A DNA stretch of 64,000 bases from Scenedesmus sp. ARA3 (Eukaryota > Chlorophyta > Chlorophyceae > Sphaeropleales > Scenedesmaceae). Shown one piece after another: positions 46,743-58,371 of the stretch (the stretch's first letter is position 1; each line of letters begins with the position of its first letter). The notes under the pieces were generated by a model. That model had not been told where the DNA came from, did no database searches, and saw only the letters and a program-made list of their open reading frames with translations. A program made the position numbers and the translations under genes. The DNA is taken from the NCBI GenBank assembly GCA_004335835.1, contig RWJK01000889.1, forward strand, positions 1 through 64,000, read 5' to 3'.

Positions 46743-49700
46743 ATGCAGGTGCTGATGAGGCATTCCTGCCAGTGCCCGGGCTCCAGGCTGCGAACAACGG
46801 GCGGCAGCTGCAGTAGCATCAGGGCACCTGCTGCCCCTGTGCATCATGGCTTCAGGAGGCCAGCCAGATCATGTGATATCACAGCTTCGGCGACCAACGG
46901 CTCAAGGCCTTTCAACAAACGCTCAGAGCCTGACTTCCCTGCCTTTCCTGTGGACGAGACCTTCCCTGATGAGGCCCTGGCCACCAACAAGTACCAGGAC
47001 AGCAGTTTGGACGCCAACGAGGCGCTGAAGTCCATTTGTGCTTGGGACACAGAAGGCCTGCCCAAACACCACACATCAAGGTGAGAGCAACTGAATTCAT
47101 GGCCAAGCTAGCCCTCAGTCCACTGGCGGGGGCAGCATGTGGTGCTTCGCTAGCGTGACGTGATGCTGCACAGTACTGCAACTATTTTCAAGTACTGCAC
47201 ACGGTTTAGGCTGCCACAGATCAGGCAGCTGTAGTGAGCTCTATGCTGCAGCTTTACTTCAGCAACCGGTGTCAGCAGATCGTGGCCAGGCGCGTGTGCA
47301 TGGCCTTGGATCCCGCCAACAGGTGCTGGTGCCAGCAGCGCTGACACAGCAGGTGCACCTGCAGTTGGCAGGCACATGTTGGTGCATGATGCACTTCAAG
47401 TGTGTTGTGTCATCACTGCCGTGGTCCATGAGTCACCTGACATGCTCTGCATTGCTGTACAAACCGCTGCAGGCGAGGTGTGAGCAACAAGGTGATGCTC
47501 AGCACGTATGCCGACTGCATTGGCAGCAACATCGCAGACCTCACAGGCTTCCTGCAAGCAGAGGTGCAAGGTGAGCAGCTTGTTCTGTAGAACCAAGGAG
47601 TGATTACGGCGCATGGTAGCCTGGGTTTGGAAAGGTTGCACAATTGATCATGGCTGGAGTTGCTGCAATGGTGTCATGTGCACAGCGCATCCACCAGCTG
47701 TTGCCACCGACAATGCACACCTGGTGCAAAAGCAGTGCTGTATGCAGCTGCATCACCTGGTGCTGCGCTGATAGCGATGACTCAACTTCAAGCGGGCAGT
47801 TGTTGAGCAGGTTGTGAGTACCTGCCTCCTGCTGATGTGCTTCCTGCAACCGTGTCTGCTGCAGATGCCATCGGCAGCATCCACCTGCTGCCCATCTTCC
47901 CATCTACAGGCGACAGGGGCTTTGCGCCGGTCAACTACCAGGAGGTTGACCCCAAGCTAGGTGGGTGCCGCTGCAGCACCAGATGACTACCAAGAACCAC
48001 TAGGCTTACAAAAATTCCTGCAGCTGGGGTTTCCTGCAAGCATCAGAGGTCTTCGGCGTGTGGCTGTGCCGCTGATTTTTTCTGCATGCTCACAGAGCAC
48101 ATGCATCAGCAGGCGATGTGGTGCTGCATCTCCTCCTTTGCCATGCAAACTCCTTCGCCAGATGTGCTTGGCAGTGCACTACCAGACTTGCTGCTGCTGA
48201 CTCGTGCCTTGTTGTGCGCCTGCAGGCAGCTGGGGGGACGTGCAGACCCTTGCAGGCGAGTACCAGGTGAGCGTGACAGCTGCGCAAGCCCCTGGCAGCA
48301 GCTAGACGGCATGCAACACAGTAACAATTCCTGGCTGCAACAGGTTTGTAGCCTGCCTGGCACATCCACTGCTCCCTGCCGTTGCTGTCAACAAACACAA
48401 CAAGCACTGCACTGTTGTGCTTTTTTCCTGCGCGTTCCTTCAAGATGTGCCTGGAGTACATGGTGAACCACATCAGCCCAGGCTCGCCGCAGTTCCAGGA
48501 CTACAAGGCACACGGCGACAACTCAGCCTACAAGGACATGTTTGTGCGCTGGAAGGACGTCTGGGCCTCAGGTGGGCAGCACAGTGATACAGGCAGCTGG
48601 TATGGCTGCTTCTTGTATCATTAGAGCTGTGCATCTGTGGCTGCTGCTGCCGGTGCTACTTGCCAGCACCATGAGCAACGTTGCAGCTCAACAACAACAT
48701 CAGCGCTGTAATGATGATGCACAGGCACAAAACTTGTTGTGTACTAATAATAATAGTCTTCTTGTAAGCCATACCTTGTCATCGGCATCGGCAACCGCAC
48801 CCCGCGTACGGAGCGGAAACTACGACTATTATTGCCTCTCTATTGACATGCATGCATGTGGTGACAATTGTGCTGCTTGCCTGCCTGCAGGCGCACCCAC
48901 AGCAGAAGAGCTGGCCATGGTGCGCACACGCAAGCCGGCGCCGCCTGTGCTGTCGGTGGAGATGGGTGACGGCAGCGTGGTGCCGCTGTGGTGCACCTTC
49001 TCAACGCAGCAGGTGTGTTGACAGCGCATCTGCGCCGGCAGCTGGTCTCATGCAATGTTGTTGTGTAGCACAGTGTTGCTCAAATTCTGGGGAAGCCATG
49101 CGCAGGCGCCGCCACCTCAATGCTCTCAGCTTTCTGTGTACATGCCCTAGCAGCACCCGCATGCCGCAAATGTTGCCTGCTGCTGCTGCTGCAGGTGGAC
49201 ATCGACCCCTTCTCAGAGAAGGGCTGGGAGTTCACCGAGGCCTCGCTGCGCTCGCTGTGCGAGCGGGGCGGCGCGCGGCTCATTCGCCTGGATGCGTTCG
49301 GCTACGTGTCAAAGAAGGCAGGCACGACGTGCTTCATGCAGGTGAGGGCTGGCTGTTGTGGCTTTGCGTGGCCAACTCTGGCATTCCCTGGATCATGAAC
49401 TGTGCAGTTGAATACGCGAGGTTTGTGCATGCATATGTTCCGGTCAGCGACAGCCTGTGCCCCTTACAGCTGCTGGAAACCTGCACAAGCCTACTGCATG
49501 GCCTGGCAGGTTTGCCTGCTGCTGTAGCAAACACATACAAGCCTCCCCAGCAGCCACCACAACGGCAGCCACCACAATTGCCACGTTGAGCGAGCAACAT
49601 GGTGTCACTGTTGTCCCGCCGTGCTGCAGGGGCCTGAGGTGTGGGACCTGCTGGCGCGCATCAAGGAGGTGGTGCGGCCGTATGGCGTGCAGCTGCTGTG

Positions 49701-52700
49701 CGAGGTGCACGAGGACTTCCTGCTCAACATCGAGCTGGCCAGGTGGGGGCTTGGCGCTTGGGAGCAGACGGCACCAGAGATAAGGGAGCTGTGTCTGCTC
49801 AGCCTGCAACACATTCTATGCTGCCTTTGTCGCTGCCACAGCTCAGAATGTGCAGCTGGCGTTCAGCGGGTGAGTTATGCTACAAACTGCGTTTAACATT
49901 CAACAACACTCTGCAGCGGTGCTGGGTCAATTGTTCATGCTGCTGACCTGTCTCAACTTCCATCTGCTGTGCAGGCACGGCCTGTGGGTGTACGACTTTG
50001 CGCTGCCGCTGCTGATGCTGCATGCGCTCAAGTTCAAGAGCGCTGAGCCACTGCGGCACTGGATCTCCATTTGCCCGCGCCGGCAGATCACAACCCTGGA
50101 CACCCACGACGGCATGTGAGTGCATCTGGATGCCATGTGTTATTGTAGGGGTGTGTTGTGTAGATGCTGGGCGTGTGCAGCCGCAGCGCTGGCATTGAAG
50201 CATGTTGCAATGTGGTGACCTGCAACAGATATATCTAAACATGATGCTGACCATATCATTTGTGCTGACTGCTGCTGCCGACTTGCAGGGGCGTGGACGA
50301 CATCACAGTGAGTGCCAGAGCAGTTTTTAGTCTGTGCTGCTGCTGTGTGGTTTACGCACGCGCGGGCTTCGACAGCTATGCTTGTCTTCAAGCTGCAAGC
50401 AGCCGGCACGCACACACTCGCTGCACAACCGTTATCCAGCATGCACAAATAGCAGTGACCAAGCATGCAATTCAAAAACCTTGTTCCCTATGCAGCTCGG
50501 GCCAGCAGGAAATGCAAGACATGCATTATGTCCCTGTGTGCAGGGCCTGGCGCCGCTGGTGGACATCCCTGAGCTGGAGCGTAGCATCCTGGGCAGGGGC
50601 GGCAACATCAACTACAAGCACTTCTTCGTGAAGCCGGGGCAGGCAGATGGTGAGCACTGTGTTGGGTAGGTTTTGCCAGTTGAAGGCATTAGAATGTGTC
50701 ATTGTGCCGTGTGCGTGTGCAGCCTGTGCTGTTGGCTGTGTTGTGTCCAATGGTGCTGCACAGCTGCGCAGGTGGTGCACCCCTCCTGGCCAGACTGGCA
50801 GCAGCAGTGGCTGCTGCTCAAAAAGGGGCAACAGAGGGTGCTGGAGACTGTGACTGCCCACGAAAAGTGGTTTTGGGACATTTGTTATGCTTTTTACGTT
50901 TAAATTCCGCTGTGATCGGACCAGCAGCCGCAACTTGCGATTTCGCGCAGTCACAGGTCGCTTCTCCCTTTGACGCCTTTGCATTGAATGAAGCATCGAT
51001 ATTGGCGTGTGTGTGTACTCTACAAACCCTTGCTGTGTCGCAGAATTTGCCAAACAACCGTGACGTGGCAGCTGCACCTCCCCCCATTTCGGCCAGTGTG
51101 ACACTGCAGGGGTATATAAGGGTATCTGGGTTGCACTACTGTTACGACTGTACTTGAACAGGATCTGTTCTACAGTTCGTACACCTGTCTGTGTTTCTCT
51201 AACCAGACAAGTTCCTCACATCGGAAGAGGATTAACAGCTCTGCTGCCTGAGCACGAAGCCATGCCAGCAGTGTCCAGGGCGCTGCCCAGGACGCGCTGC
51301 GCTTGATGAATGTTCCTGGGCAATCATTCCAGCACAGGATGGCAGCAGAGCATTCTGACGATGTTTTGCCTTTTGTTTGACAGCCCTTGACTTGTATTGC
51401 TGCTCCCCTGCTTTCTGCAGTTGCTCCAGACCACAAGCGCACAACATCATCTCTGCATGCAGCAGCAGATTTCCTGCAGCCAGACTGCCTGGAGGGCTCC
51501 TACCAGTCTGTCGCCCACCAGGTCAGCACACCTGCACTAAGCTAGCACTACACAGCTGGTGCTGCTGCAGACCAAGCTGTAGCATGGTGCTTGTGTGTGA
51601 TGTAGCTGCAGGGTATGAGCAAGGCACGTGCTGCATTTCCCTCGTTCTGCACTTGCATGCTCAGCGCAATGCACCTGATAGTTTGCCGGCTGGCAGACGT
51701 GCGGGTCGGCAATGGCCTTGGGTCATCCTGCAAGCTCCAGCACTTGCTGACAATCAACTCACTGGGTGATCTGCCGCTGCATGCCTGCAGTACAACCAAA
51801 CTTACTTCAGCGCTGTGGGAGAGGATCCACAGCAGTACCTGCTGGCAAGGTGAGCACAGCAGGTGTATGGCTCAGGCGCCTCAGCTGTGCATTGTTGTAC
51901 AGCTCAGTGCCATAGCTCATCTGCATTCACCGTTGGGAAGATTTATTTCTATGCAGCTTCGATGCGCAAGCCAGCTTGCAGGCGCCGCAACATCACTGTG
52001 TGGTGATACTGCGTGCTGCAGGGCCATCCAGTTCTTCACGCCAGGCGTGCCCATGATCTACTACGTGGTGAGTGCAGCGAACCTTGGCTCGGTGTGTACA
52101 GCAGGCATGCCCCTGTTGCCACAGGCGCAGCGTCGGTGGAGCAGCTGTGAGTTGGTGTTGTCACATGCCTTAGACGTGCATGCATACCTCTGTCATGTCA
52201 GCAAGAGCATTGTGTGTTCTGCGCTACGCGTCAGGCGATGTGATGCATAGGTTGGGAGTCAGGTAAAGTGGCCTGAAGACATGTGTGTGCTGACTGCTGC
52301 TGCAGGGCCTGCTGGCTGGCAGCAACGACTTTGAGCAGCTGCAGAACGGCGGCGACTGCAGGGACATCAACAGGCACTTCTACAGCCTGCAGGAGGCGCG
52401 CCAGGCGGTGCGGCGGCCAGTGGTGCAGGTAAAGTGCTTGGTGCCAGCAAGGAGCTCTCATTTGATAGCCGCACACAAGCACTGGCTATGGTGCATGTTT
52501 GTGTTGCTGTGGCAGTTGGACAGCTGGCCTTTCCACAAGCCCTCTGGTAGTTGTAACAGTTTGATTGTTGCTGACGCATGCGCTGCATGGCTGCGCTGCT
52601 GCTGCAGGCGCTGCTGGAGCTGTGCCGCTTCCGCAACGAGCACCCCGCCTTCAAGGGCCGCGTGTACGTGGACGACTCCGGGCCTGCCTCGCTGCTCAAG

Positions 52701-53069
52701 GTCACCTGGGACTACAAGGGCCTGCACAAGGCAGTGCTGGTCGCTGACGTGGCCAGCCACGCCTTCAGCATCAGCCACACACCATACTCCCCAGATGGCT
52801 TGGAGCTGGGCGGCGTGAGCAGCCTGGATGCTCGTGGGATCTTCAGCGTGTTCAGCTGCGATGCGCTGGACCTGCCCAGCAGGAAGCTGAAGAGGACGCG
52901 CGCAATGGTGGCGGCGGCAGCAGCAGCAGCAGGCGCGGGAGTGGCGGAGGGCTCTGTGAGTGAGTCTGACACTGAGGGAAGCGTGAGTGTGGGTGTGGGC
53001 ATGAACGGCATGCAGCAGCTGGACCTGTCCTGGGCCTGGAAGACAGCACCTGCTGCTGCCTCCCGTTAA
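46743..53069 (+). CDS. GH13_18 sucrose or sucrose-6-phosphate phosphorylase, plastid-type N-terminus
   Basis: Sixteen exons keep phase: 46743-47080, 47473-47570, 47865-47960, 48226-48266, 48445-48571, 48891-49012, 49195-49341, 49630-49742, 49975-50115, 50289-50307, 50544-50649, 51421-51521, 51791-51849, 52022-52067, 52306-52428, 52608-53069 (712 residues). The fold matches bacterial sucrose and sucrose 6(F)-phosphate phosphorylases: ILPxFPS-type [92 protein letters not shown]. The likely nucleophile is Asp307 (RLDAFGY), the acid/base Glu348 (CEVHEDF) and the stabilising Asp406 (LDTHDG). It would split sucrose or its phosphate with phosphate to give glucose 1-phosphate. The first 55 or so residues are Arg/Ser-rich and transit-like. 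The exact substrate cannot be told by eye. Exon 10 is only 19 nt. Confidence 0.9.
48749..48833 (+). repeat. Intronic element with 10-bp inverted ends
   Basis: Within the intron 48572-48890, aataatagtc (48749-48758) pairs with gactattatt (48824-48833). The left end carries the 25-bp sequence shared exactly with 45188-45212. The 85-bp unit resembles a very short inverted-repeat element. Confidence 0.55.
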
Positions 53070-55207
53070 GCTGCTGGTGATCTGGCTGGCATGCCAAGAA
53101 AGATGCATGGCATAGCAACTGTGAGGGGTGGGGCAATTGGTAGTCCGAATTTGATGCATTGGAACATGTCTTGTGCAAACCATGTGTGTGCTTGTGGGTG
53201 AAGGAACAGCTGTTGTGAGCAGCTGTGCATATTTGTGTCAACAGGACGGCTGGTGTGTGGCGTGTGCATGGCATTGCGTGAAATGCGTGTGATTGGGGTT
53301 ATGCAATGCGAGCGTGGATGAGAACCGTGCTGTACTGTGCAATCAGCTGGTGCAGACAGCTGCAGAAAGATTTGTATTTCCTGCAACTCGCATTGAGTTG
53401 TGTACACTTGGCAGCTTGCTGGTTTCTGCACCGGATTATTGCCTTTCCAACTTGGCTGCGTTCCATATGTGGCACAGATGCCAACTCTCCAGCATGTGGC
53501 ATGGATGGAAGTGTGGTCCGCGCTGGCACTGTGACGCAGTGAACTTGGCTGTGGCCAGCATAGCGCATTACTACTAGTAGCATGCGCTCCGTGATCCCCC
53601 CTGACCTGACTTGACATGACCAGACCTGACTTGAAGCACCTCATCCTGCAAAGCAACTGTGATCATGGTCTGGAACTTTGACTGGGGTTTGACTGCGACA
53701 ATCCTGAGCTGGGTGAACTTACCCAGACAAAAGCTCTGTACATTGAACAGCATCGGGTGTGCATGGCTGACTACTGGTATGCACCTCCTTTGGGGATGAT
53801 TGCCTGGTCTGTGGGTCGCCCGCGTGTTGGTTGTGCTGTGCCTGATGGCTCGGGAAAGTGAGAAGGCAATGACATGCATGCCATATGGCAGCTGCTGAGG
53901 CTTTTCTATGTTACCAGGGGGACGAAGCCCCACTGGCTTTGGCTTCTTGAGTGCAATTAGTGCCCTGCCCGGCGACAGTGCCAGCACCTGGTTCGATGCA
54001 TCGTTGTTTGTGTTTACCCCAACCCTAGGAGTGGGATGAGTGGGTTGGTGCAGACACTGCATGCATGTCGGCACAAGCCGTATCATACTGCAATGATTGC
54101 TCTGCTGCATCATGCTGCAGCTGCATGCCGTAGCGCCAATTGGTGGCCATGGTCGTTATTGCACAGCTATCGTGGCGAAATGCCCATACTGGCTGACATT
54201 GTTGATGCCCTGTAACCTACAAGCATAATATGGGTTTCGTTGGAGGTATGCAAGTAGCTTGGCAGTTGCCCTGTGTCATTTACAATCTATTGACAGCAAC
54301 AGCTCAGTGCGCTCTGCACAAGCAGCAGTGCACAGCAGCGCCTGTCAACCGCGTCCTTGATGACGTCACCTGACATGAAGCAGCACTGAAATCGGCTGGC
54401 GACATGTGGTGTACACCGCTAGCGGCATTCAAAGCAGCGTCCCGATCCACCCAGACTCTCAGTTGCATCTGCAGCTGCTGCTGTGCATGGCCCCTCAACA
54501 CCTCCACCATCACTGCACAACAGCTACTGCATGTCGAAGACCAGTGGGTGGCTACAGGTGCGCAGCACAAGTGTGTGCTGCTGTGCTGCTACAAAAACAC
54601 AGAGTACATACAGACGGCCCAATGCAGCATTAGCTGCCTAGAAAACACTAATTCAAGCAGACCATTCTGATCTCAACGCATGCCCTGCCCATAGCTTGCA
54701 CTGAGCAGCCAAACCCCAGACCACTGCGGCAGGTGGTGCAGATGCATTTGCTGACATGTGTTGGGCCATACTTGGCCAAGACCTGGTAAGCTCAAGGCCG
54801 TGTTCTCCATTTGGTAAAGCATGCAGTCTGCCACCAGCTTCTGCCATGCAATACAATTGCGTCAGGCTGACGAGGCATCAGCACACAGCGCTCATGATGC
54901 TGTGGTGGCATTACATCGCCGCCCGCCACACATGAGCAATGCATGTAGTGTGGCACGCATGACACTGCAGCTGCCAGCTCGAGCCAACGGTGTCTTGGCC
55001 GCAGCGCAGTGACCCCCTGGCACCACCACGCTAGCAGTCACTGCACTGCCGTGCTGCCCACGAGCTGCAGCTGCAGCTGCGCCGCATCATCCTGTTGCAG
55101 AAGCTGCTACAGCCAGCGCCAGCTGTAGCGGCTTTTGGTGAACCAGCCTGATTGCCAAACCGGATTGTTGCTAGCTGGTGGGCTATCTGGCTGGCTGGCT
55201 GAATGGC
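53070..55207. other. Convergent intergenic region
   Basis: The phosphorylase gene and the ING-type gene end towards each other here. No gene is supported. A segment at about 53910-53945 (gttaccagggggacg and onward) resembles one at about 45637-45670. Minus-strand TGTAA motifs, seen as ttaca on the plus strand near 54911, could end the ING transcript. Confidence 0.4.
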
Positions 55208-55290
55208 TCACAGCGGCTCGATGAGTGACATGTGGCCTTCATTGGCAATCTCCTGTAGGTTGAGCTCTTCTACCTCACCAGTCCTGCAGG

Positions 55291-55326
<36 letters not shown>

Positions 55327-58300
55327 TAAGCACATATCCGCAATTCAGCTGGCTGTCATGTACGTTGTTGTGTCACTGGCATGGTCCACAAGCTGAAACC
55401 TGAAAAATTCCTGCGCCAGCAGCACAGCCCCAACCGCGTAGCAAACTCAACACCTTGCTGCTGCCTTTGAGCTCAACGTGAAGGCGTGTGCTTGTGCACT
55501 TACTGAAACACTTGCATGCACCAGACTGCCCACCTGTACACGATGGTAGCTGTTTTGTCGATGACGTTGACGCGGTGGATCTCAATGAGGTACCACATGT
55601 TGTCGTCCGGCCAGAACATCTCAGCCTGCCGGCCCTGCAAACACATACGCGCAGCAGCAGCAACAGCAGCAGCAGCAGCAGCAGCAGCACAACAGCTACT
55701 GAGCACTGCAGGAAGCCGCAGAGGATGCCTACAGCAGCGCAGTGCGGCTTCACAATCAACTATGCAAACCGTGGTGCTGCAAAGGCTTCACACGCTGTGC
55801 GGCACCTGTTCACAGCCCTCACTTGCCCCCCACGCAGCCCACCTGCAGGTCCGGCTTGATGTCAGACACCTGCAGCAGCCGCCCCGGCAGCTGCGGCTGC
55901 TGCGCGCTGTCCATCAGCCCCAGCGTGCGCTCGTGGTGCGCAAACTGCAGCGTAGGATACATACTATCCCCGCCGGCCGCCATACTACTCGGGTTGCTGC
56001 TGCCGCCGCCGCCGAATCCTCCCATTCCTCCAAACTCATCTCCCTGGGCCAAAACCGCTGCTGCCATCACCCTCTGGTCTTCCCTGACCCGCTTCTTGGT
56101 AGTAGGGATGTGAGGAGGGATGCCGGCACCGCCCATTGGGCCGCCGCCTGCACCCGGCCCCACTGGTATCCGCTTGAGGCTGGGTGCTGCGAGGGGCTCC
56201 AGGCTGTCCCATTGGTCGGCAAAACCCTTGCCCTTGCCCCTGCCGCCGCCTGCAAGCAGTGGTTTAGGGTTCAGCAGGGTTTGAGAAAGAGAGGATTGAG
56301 GTTTAGGATTTAGGGTGTGAGGGGCTCTAGGCTGTCTCACTGGTCGGCAAAGCCCTTGCCCTTGCCCCTGCCGCCGCCTGCGGTTTTGCGGTTTGGGTGG
56401 TTCAGGGTTCAGGGGTTGGAGGAGCAGCACAGATGGTGGGTTGATTGTGGAGGCCACAGGGTGTTGGGAGGTGCAGCTGGTCGGTGTGCATTGACTGGCG
56501 CAGCAACTAATTGTGGAACCATGCTGTGCCCGGCAACATATCTGCACATAAGTGCGCATGCAAACTGCCTGCAGCCCAGTCAGCGAAGTGCTGCAGTCTG
56601 GCGCAAGCCTGGGTGCTGCTGCGTATAAATCACCTGCAGAGTAGGGCTGCTCAAAAGGGTTGTACGCGTCTGCTGCTGCTGTGGGTATGGCCGCCACTTC
56701 CTCCTCAAACTGGGCGGTGGTCTGGCAGTGGCAACAACAACAGCAGCAGCAGCAGCAGCAGCAGTGATGACAGCAGGCTTATCAGCAGCAAGCACAACAA
56801 GAGATGCATGGGCATGCCAGGGTGCGCGGCATGCACTGCCATGCCGCTGCCTGCTGCTACAGCACCTGCAGCCACCTCCAGCAGCTGTTGTGCAGTGGGC
56901 TGTGCCCAGAGCTGCTGTGCCGTGCCTGTTGTTCAGCAACAAGCCCAGAGCGCGTTGCTCCTGCTGTAGTGGCTGCTGCTGCCATCTGCGCTGCTGCTGC
57001 TGTCGCTGCACTTGTCACAGTCACTAGCACCCACCCCAACTGCTCGCAAGATGCTGGGTGACCAGCAATGTCCCAAACGGCGCAAGATGCTGAGTGACCA
57101 GCAATGTCCCAAACGGCGCAAGATGCTGAGTGACCAGCAATGTCCCAAACGGCGCAAGATGCTGAGTGACCAGCAATGTCCCAAACGGCGCAAGCATACG
57201 GCACTAGCGGCTATCCAGCTGGGCTGCTGCTGCTGCTGCTGCTCAACAGCCAGCCGTCTCGGCGCGTCCAGCTCATGCTGCTGCTTTGTTATAAGCTCCA
57301 GCGCATACCGCGCAACAGGCGTACCCACAACGCACGATGCTAACGCTGCCGCTGCTGCTGCAGCTTATGCTGCTGCCGCCAATTGCTAGAGCACTCACCG
57401 CGTCCAGCTCTCGCTGGTGGTTGGTGATCAGCTCCAGCGCGTGCTGCGCCAGCGTGACCTTCTCCTCGCTGAACTGGTACAGCAGTGCCTCCTGCCGCTT
57501 GAAGGCAGCTACCAGGCCCAAATATTCCTGCGGGCAGGCAGCAGCAGCAGCAGCAGGGTGCAGCAGCAGCAGTGACAGCAGAGGAGCGAAGATTGAGACC
57601 AGTGCCGTGCTTGTTGCAGACATGCCTGCTTCCCAGCAGACCAGCAGATCAGCACAGCTGTGTTTTTTCCTCTTTTAACGGTTGCTTCTGCTGCTGCTGC
57701 TGCTGCTGCTGCACGCACCTGCTCGTCTGGCCCGCCCTTCCTGCTGCCTGCTGCCGGCTCCATCCTGCACAGCGCGTCAGTGGTGTGCTTGATGGCCTCC
57801 ATCAGCTCAGCTGTGCGAGCATCAAGCACCTGGCAGCAGCAGCAGCAGCAGCAGCAGCGGCAGCAGCAGCAGCGGCAGCAGCAGCAGCGGCAGCAGCAGC
57901 AGCGGCAGCAGCAGCAGCAGCAGCGTTAGTTGAGGATGTGTGGTGTGCTTGATGGCCTCCATCAGCTCAGCAGTGCGCGCATCCAGTACCTGGCAGCAGC
58001 AGCAGCAGGGAGTGTTGTTTGATGACAGCTGGTGCTTGCAACTAAGCAAGCAGCGACAGCAGGGATGCGCTGCAAAGTGAAGAGCGCCAACTATATGGTG
58101 GATGATTCGCTGCACGCACACACTCAGCCAGCATGCAGCGGACTGTGCTGTGTGCGCAGGACGGCAACCAGCCACTGCAGCACAGTACTGAAGCAGCCGG
58201 CACACCAAACTGCTGACGGAAGAGCCCTGTCAAGGGACAGCCATGCTGCCACCCCGCTGCCACCACGCCGCACTGCCTTACCCTGATCATGTTGAGGAAC

Positions 58301-58371
58301 CTGGACAGGTCTGATGGCAGGCCCAGCGTGCTCTCCACATAATTTTCTAGGTAGGATATTATGCTCGCCAT
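55208..58371 (-). CDS. ING-family protein with C-terminal Tudor/Agenet-like domain
   Basis: Seven exons keep phase (minus strand): 58371-58282, 57829-57719, 57527-57399, 56721-56634, 56249-55843, 55634-55534, 55283-55208, predicting 333 residues. The N-terminal 115 residues follow the ING fold: SYLENYVESTLGLPSDLSRF, DARTAELMEAIKHT, QFSEEKVTLAQHALELI, HQRELDA, AQFEEEV. ING proteins are subunits of histone acetyltransferase or deacetylase complexes and normally end in a PHD finger that reads H3K4me3. No PHD cysteine pattern is present. Instead the end reads AEMFWPDDNMWYLIEIHRV, TATIVYRTGEVEELNLQEI, like an Agenet/Tudor barrel of the EMSY-like or SMN type. The middle exon is Gly-rich with basic TTKKRVRED. 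Function in chromatin is inferred. Introns hold three extra exon-edge copies and a minisatellite. Confidence 0.78.
56315..56380 (-). repeat. Extra copy of the start of ING exon 5
   Basis: This copy reads like the real exon start (GGRGKGKGFADQ) but has TGA where the exon has TGG. Three synonymous changes, this nonsense change and one Thr/Ala change separate the two over about 20 codons. The real exon starts at 56249. Confidence 0.88.
57047..57190 (+). repeat. 36-bp minisatellite, four copies
   Basis: Four tandem 36-bp units run from 57047 to 57190, starting caagatgctg and ending acggcg. Only the first unit differs visibly (ggg for gag). They lie in an intron of the minus-strand ING gene. The unit is a multiple of three and is open on both strands. 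Confidence 0.95.
57265..57340 (-). repeat. Decayed copy of the end of ING exon 3
   Basis: The minus-strand reading YALELITKQQHELDA echoes the real exon end HALELITNHQRELDA (57399 side). The donor is lost (CCGAGA in place of GTGAGT). Changes are a mix of synonymous and non-synonymous. Confidence 0.75.
57836..57989 (-). repeat. CTG/CCG tract plus an extra copy of the start of ING exon 2
   Basis: The plus strand at 57836-57924 is CAG units with a CGG every fifth triplet, a 15-bp period. On the gene strand this is a CTG tract ending at the exon 2 acceptor. Beyond it, 57989-57941 repeats the exon 2 start (VLDARTAELMEAIKHT) with five codon differences, all synonymous, before diverging. Confidence 0.9.

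Noticed and set aside
47260..47330. Possible extra phosphorylase exon between exons 1 and 2
   Set aside because: Has weak splice sites, but the join of 47080 to 47473 already keeps phase and reaches the conserved start of the catalytic domain.
50770..50885. Exon-like stretch ([19 protein letters not shown]) in a phosphorylase intron
   Set aside because: Not present in the family; skipping it keeps phase and sequence flow from exon 11 to the acceptor at 51420.
7079..57924. CAG/CTG runs considered as CRISPR-like or other structured arrays
   Set aside because: They are plain triplet microsatellites without spacer structure.
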